DNA of 64,000 nucleotides from Fennellomyces sp. T-0311 (taxonomy: Eukaryota; Mucoromycota; Mucoromycetes; Mucorales; Lichtheimiaceae): the NCBI GenBank assembly GCA_025266875.1, contig JALLLT010000011.1:248001-312000 (forward strand), given 5' to 3'. The notes under the pieces were generated by a model. It saw only the letters and a program-made list of their open reading frames with translations, was not told the origin of the DNA and made no database searches. Positions 60,150 to 64,000 of the stretch are shown here, in pieces. Position 1 is the first letter of the stretch, and each line of letters opens with the position of its first letter. A program made the position numbers and the translations under genes.

Positions 60150-60649
60150 TAATAGAAGAAAGTGTAACTAATAGTAAGAAGTCCAGACTAATCCAATACG
60201 TGTATTTACGTCCAACAATCAGTCCCGTTAATCTTATATAATGATAGACGTTACCTACAATCTCTGAAAAATACTTTAACTGATTAGTTTTGTGCGTTGC
60301 TGTTACACCACTCTCTGCAGCAGATCAGCTCATATGCATGTTTCCCCGGGAGGTCTTTTTGGTATCAATAAAAGAAAGTGTCATAAACCTAAAACAACTG
60401 TACATATATAAAGTGCACTTGATAAAGAAATATTATAGATCTCAGGATATATATATTTACATATTAAAGAGCTATTACGGTCATCGGTGTCTTTATTACA
60501 TCTGTTCCTAAGCCTAATAATACAGTATATAAATGGGGTATTGCAGTCCTAAGCTTCTGCCGACCACAACCTAAACCAGACGAATCTCTTATCAGGATCC
60601 AAGCGCTCTCGTTTAATAACCGGGAAATACGTTTAAAAGAGTAGTTTCT

Positions 60650-62500
60650 CATGTTAAGATTTAGGGATATCCGACTTCTCAAGGACGAGTATACTCGAAA
60701 TATTCTTCGTGGGATCATTTTAGGTACAGATGGTGTTGGTATCCTTCAGGAGAAAGGAACAGCGTCGGTGGAGGAAGGCCGACGCGTCATTATCTACCCA
60801 AGCATCAACTGGGAGTCTGACCCACGAGGTCCTGAAGGAAACTATCATACTCTTGGTTTACTCCAGCATCCGGTGAATTATACTATAGAATGTCCATTAA
60901 ATGTAATTTAACTAATTGGATATATATATCCGCATGCAAGTCCTTGGAAAAAATCCCGTTGGTGCTCCGTACGGCTCCGTTCTCAGCGCAAGATACGGAA
61001 GAATCGGTAGTGCAACACATGGCAAGTAGCACCAAATCATCGACGGTATTGGTTTCCTCCTTGTTATATGCATTTGATGTAGCATTGTTGGGTTCAATGC
61101 AAGATATGGGACGCCTGCTGGAAATCGCAGAACTACACTCGAGCGAATATGGTTATCAATGGCATCCAGACAAGTGCGCTATAGTTGAACCAGCACCAAA
61201 CAATAGCAGCCAGCCAAGTCCTCAGAACTGTGTGATCTATGGAACACCGAACAACAAGGTCGATCGTTTCCAATACCTCGGTCTGCCATTTACGTACGAC
61301 GTTATTGTTCTCAACAAACTCATAAGCCAACGCGTTTCAAAGGCGACAGGTAGCATGACCTTACTTCGCCAGCTGGGCATACACGAATATGCCATTGGGC
61401 TACAGTGAACCCTGCTTTTTACTCGGTTTTTGGCGTACCATCCGCTTAGGAAAAACCGGAGGGGGGGACCACTGTATGGTCAGCACTGCGCACATACCAA
61501 TCATTTGCATGACCAGTTTTTGAATGCGGCATTGTAATCGCAGCACTATCGGCGAAGCAAATGAAAATAGTTGGAAAACGCACATACTGGGTATATCAAG
61601 ATGACACGCAATCGCAACAAGTCAACACACTCCCTAACAACTGTCCCGATGGTGATGGCGGATCTACCATCGATCCATATTCGCACTCGTGCCCTCCAAT
61701 TGAAGTTTACGGTGCGCCTGCAATCCACTGCCAATATCAACCATAGCTCGTACAGTAGAACGTGCGATACTATCAAAAGGGAAAAATCCTGTGACCAACA
61801 GTGGCGACGACTAACAGCAACCAACCCTATCAGCCAAAAGCTCAAAAAGTTACAAACTGAGGCAACACCGCCGAAAGATCGACAGCACACGAGATAACGA
61901 GTTCAAGCGCCAAAGCATCCATATCAGTACGCTGTCTACGACCGATTCGTGTGACTGACCCAGTTTTGTACCTCGAAGCGTCAACGAATGATCGACACCG
62001 GCTTGCCAACTGGAGGCTACATTGGCTTCCGCCAACATAAAACCCACCAGACTGCCACTGTGGACAAGGCAAGGCCAGAAGAGAACAGTACACCTCCTGC
62101 CCGCTTGTAGAGCCACAAATGCAAGAATTAGTGGAAGCCTTCGGTGCCATTTCCGAGCTCGATCCTGGCGTCCATCCGATCGACGATATACTGAACTGCC
62201 TTCCGCGACCATATGGCAGCCTCATCCCTGGTGAATGGGAGCACGCTTGGCCAGCACTCCTCCGAGCTCTACATCGGATCGACAGCCTGATCCAGCCGAA
62301 TGAGGACAACGAATCAATCACCGGACGATCCACCCAAGATTCGACAGATTCGCCCAAGGAAATCACACATGACATGTGTGGTTCTGTAAGGGTCTAATTG
62401 CACTACGGCAGTGCCATCCCCGCTGTCTACCATCTCGGACTACACTGACCTGCTTTTTCTTTCTTTCACCAATATGGCTTTTTTATCAAACATCAATTTT
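60650..62500 (+). mobile_element. decayed non-LTR retrotransposon (LINE), reverse transcriptase C-terminal half
   Basis: A frame at 60890-61402 reads SSLLYAFDVALLGSMQDM, IAELHSSEYGYQWHPDKCAI and VDRFQYLGLPFTYD, the palm and thumb of LINE reverse transcriptases; the catalytic YADD is YAFD. After a MITE at 61403-61474, coding resumes with LWSALRTYQSF, then RALQLKFTVRLQST (61655). A C-terminal cysteine motif, CHCGQGKARREQYTSCPLV, is at about 62056-62112. At least one in-frame stop (61533) and two frame changes are present. The sequence after 62400 is T-rich and probably the 3' tail. The 5' part with the endonuclease is not visible. This is a dead copy. Confidence 0.75.
61403..61474. mobile_element. 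72-bp pogo-like MITE inserted in the LINE
   Basis: The ends are CAGTGAACCC on the left and GGGGGACCACTG on the right, inverted with mismatches, with an inner inverted match CGGTTTTT / AAAAACCG. TA lies on both sides (61401-61402 and 61475-61476). Removing the element and one TA (74 bases) joins codons ending in IGL to WSALRTYQSF without a frame change, which shows that it is an insertion. Its end sequences are related to, but not the same as, those of the element at 5972-6125. Confidence 0.8.
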
Positions 62501-63309
62501 CTCATCCTTTTGTACTAATTTAACAACACCTTCGAACCGCAAGAGAGAGACCTAATACCTTTAGGAGCAGGTCTATTACCTCTCAAAATAAATTATAACT
62601 TTTGAACTATGCAGCGCTGCCCTCCAACAGACAATCTGCAGAAAAGAAATATGCTTCACTGCCGTTCGTAATGAAAAAACTCGATTCCGCGGCAATGAAG
62701 CGAATGAGAAAAAAATGAAGCCATGAACGGGAATCTGACGAATGTCAGATCTACAAACATTGAGTTGCATGGTGTGCTTGTTAATGATCGCGCCATGAGC
62801 CTTGACCTTGTTCCTAGCGGAGTGGCTGTAGACAGTAAAACCCAGCTCGCATGATGTCCGTGCGCCCCTGAAACCAAATTCGTAACTTGACGTACAGGCC
62901 ACGTTGCGAGACGCGACGAGTGTCTACAGAATCCTCAGAACGTCTACTTTTCGAATAAAATACGAAGCATTGAATCCGGGCCAGTCTGTTATATGATAAT
63001 TGTCTTCCGAGTGTATTACCACATATAGAAATTTTCATAAAAGATACCGGAATCTGTCCAGGATGAAGTTTTGGGCATGGCGACAAGTTTTGGACGCCAT
63101 GGGGACAACTGCCATGACTACAAATGACAGTTTATCAAGTTGTCTTGCGGCATGGCGGCATCTCATGCAAGGCAATGGTGGATCTCCATTGGCAAAAGGT
63201 GGTAAAGGGATGATTTTATGGCTCCATGTGTAACACGAAATGGCCAACCTTCAAAATAAATGAAAAAAGACTTTTTTCCTTTTTTCTCTTTCTTTCCCCA
63301 GTTCTAACC
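62501..63309. other. intergenic region, no gene seen
   Basis: About 800 bases between the dead LINE and the last ORF. Short frames on the minus strand have no recognisable product. The final 60 bases are T-rich and pyrimidine-rich, as expected of a leader. Confidence 0.55.
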
Positions 63310-63954
63310 ATGTTCTTCATCGCGCTTTTCGCTGCTGTTCTCCTTCTCGCTGCTGTCTGCATTGCTCAAGCCGTTCTCTCGCGTCCTCGTCGCGTGTCGG
63401 CTGATCCGCCATCACCGTTCGCATCGCCTGCGCTGCTTCCCGCAGCCATGTCTCCGCCGCTGTTCAAGCCCGTGTCTCCCCGGTTGGCTGCACTGTTTCG
63501 TGCAGTGGTGTATCCGCCGTTGCCGCCGGTGCCCGAAGCCACGTCGTCTACGGTGATCTTCAAGCCTGTGTCTCCGCGGTTGGCTGCGCTGTTTCATGAA
63601 GCTATGTCTCGTCCGTTGCCGTCCGCACCGCTTTTCGAAGCCATGCCTCCCTCGCCGCCTCCACCTCCGCCTCCAGCTGTGGACGATGAGTTCCTCGGGC
63701 TCTTCGACCAGATGAGTATCACTCCGCCGAACCAGCAAGTCCACAGGCAAACGGCCGAAATGTGGCAGGTTCCCGCGCGCGCTCCTCCTCCGGAAGACCT
63801 GTTTCCCGAGCATAACGAGGAAGAAAGGGAGTTTGGCGTCCGCGCCTTTCTGCAGTCGTTGCTCCTCCTTGGCCGCAACCAGGACCACGGCAATGGTGGC
63901 GACCTGCGTCGGTACGCCGTCGCTAACAACTTCCTCCGGGAACGCCACGGCTGA
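63310..63954 (+). CDS. proline-rich single-pass or secreted protein with internal repeat
   Basis: 214 residues from the ATG at 63310. The first about 20 residues are strongly hydrophobic (MFFIALFAAVLLLAAVCIAQ), a signal peptide or membrane anchor. A direct repeat follows, FKPVSPRLAALF occurring twice about 40 residues apart, each followed by a Pro-rich piece. Then come SPPPPPPPA, an acidic region and a helical stretch (FGVRAFLQSLLLLGRN). The sequence is clearly richer in G+C than its surroundings, with codon use skewed to C or G in third positions, unlike the neighbouring relics. I do not recognise a family. It could be a lineage-specific secreted protein; the reverse strand is also open over this region, so a spurious ORF cannot be excluded. 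Confidence 0.5.
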   Translation: MFFIALFAAVLLLAAVCIAQAVLSRPRRVSADPPSPFASPALLPAAMSPPLFKPVSPRLAALFRAVVYPPLPPVPEATSSTVIFKPVSPRLAALFHEAMSRPLPSAPLFEAMPPSPPPPPPPAVDDEFLGLFDQMSITPPNQQVHRQTAEMWQVPARAPPPEDLFPEHNEEEREFGVRAFLQSLLLLGRNQDHGNGGDLRRYAVANNFLRERHG

Positions 63955-64000
63955 AAGTAAGTTGATGTACAAACCGTCATAATCTTAGCAACAGAATCAC

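Overview
This window is nuclear DNA of a filamentous fungus, most probably a member of Mucoromycota (Mucorales-like). The evidence is many short spliceosomal introns (about 45-75 bp, GT..AG with pyrimidine-poor acceptors), pyrimidine-rich leaders, and gene families such as a membrane-anchored SREBP, a Kin4/SNF1-like kinase, a fungal Zn2Cys6 regulator, a UPF0658 Golgi protein and decayed HET-like and PD-(D/E)XK genes of the type seen in these fungi. All exon joins were derived by hand from splice signals, frame continuity and family similarity; no alignment was run.

Layout. 1-25 kb is gene dense: the 3' half of cystathionine gamma-synthase, a PKA catalytic subunit, an F-box/LRR protein, a 3.7 kb gap with a small TA-flanked MITE, a large helical-repeat orphan, a small protein with a PP1-type docking motif convergent with an RVxF-ankyrin (MYPT-like) protein, a UPF0658 Golgi membrane protein, a rhomboid-like/glycosyltransferase fusion, and a 21-exon UBA-UBX-LRR protein. 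25-35 kb is sparse and holds a 301-codon orphan ORF, a decayed multi-exon gene and a decayed HET-like gene. 35-47 kb returns to housekeeping genes: SREBP, a Kin4/SNF1-like kinase with a C-terminal KA1-like region, glutamate 5-kinase and a Zn2Cys6 transcription factor. 47-51 kb is mostly empty with a possible acyltransferase relic. A 19-exon cullin-4 lies at 51.5-54.8 kb. From 55 to 63 kb the window is a graveyard of mobile DNA: a broken PD-(D/E)XK nuclease gene, a DDE transposase relic, a 0.7 kb element with terminal inverted repeats, and a dead LINE interrupted by a 72-bp pogo-like MITE. A proline-rich ORF closes the window.

How the genes may work together. Most are unrelated housekeeping genes. 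Two themes stand out. First, SREBP, a rhomboid-like membrane protein and a UBA-UBX (Cdc48-adaptor type) protein lie within 20 kb; in fission yeast SREBP is released by a Dsc ubiquitin ligase containing a rhomboid-like UBA protein and a UBX protein, so the proximity is suggestive but unproven. Second, two neighbouring convergent genes (11.7-14.8 kb) both encode RVxF-type protein phosphatase 1 docking motifs. The strongest new observations are the UBA-UBX-LRR and rhomboid-glycosyltransferase domain combinations, three probable GC-AG introns, and a MITE whose removal exactly restores the reading frame of its host LINE.
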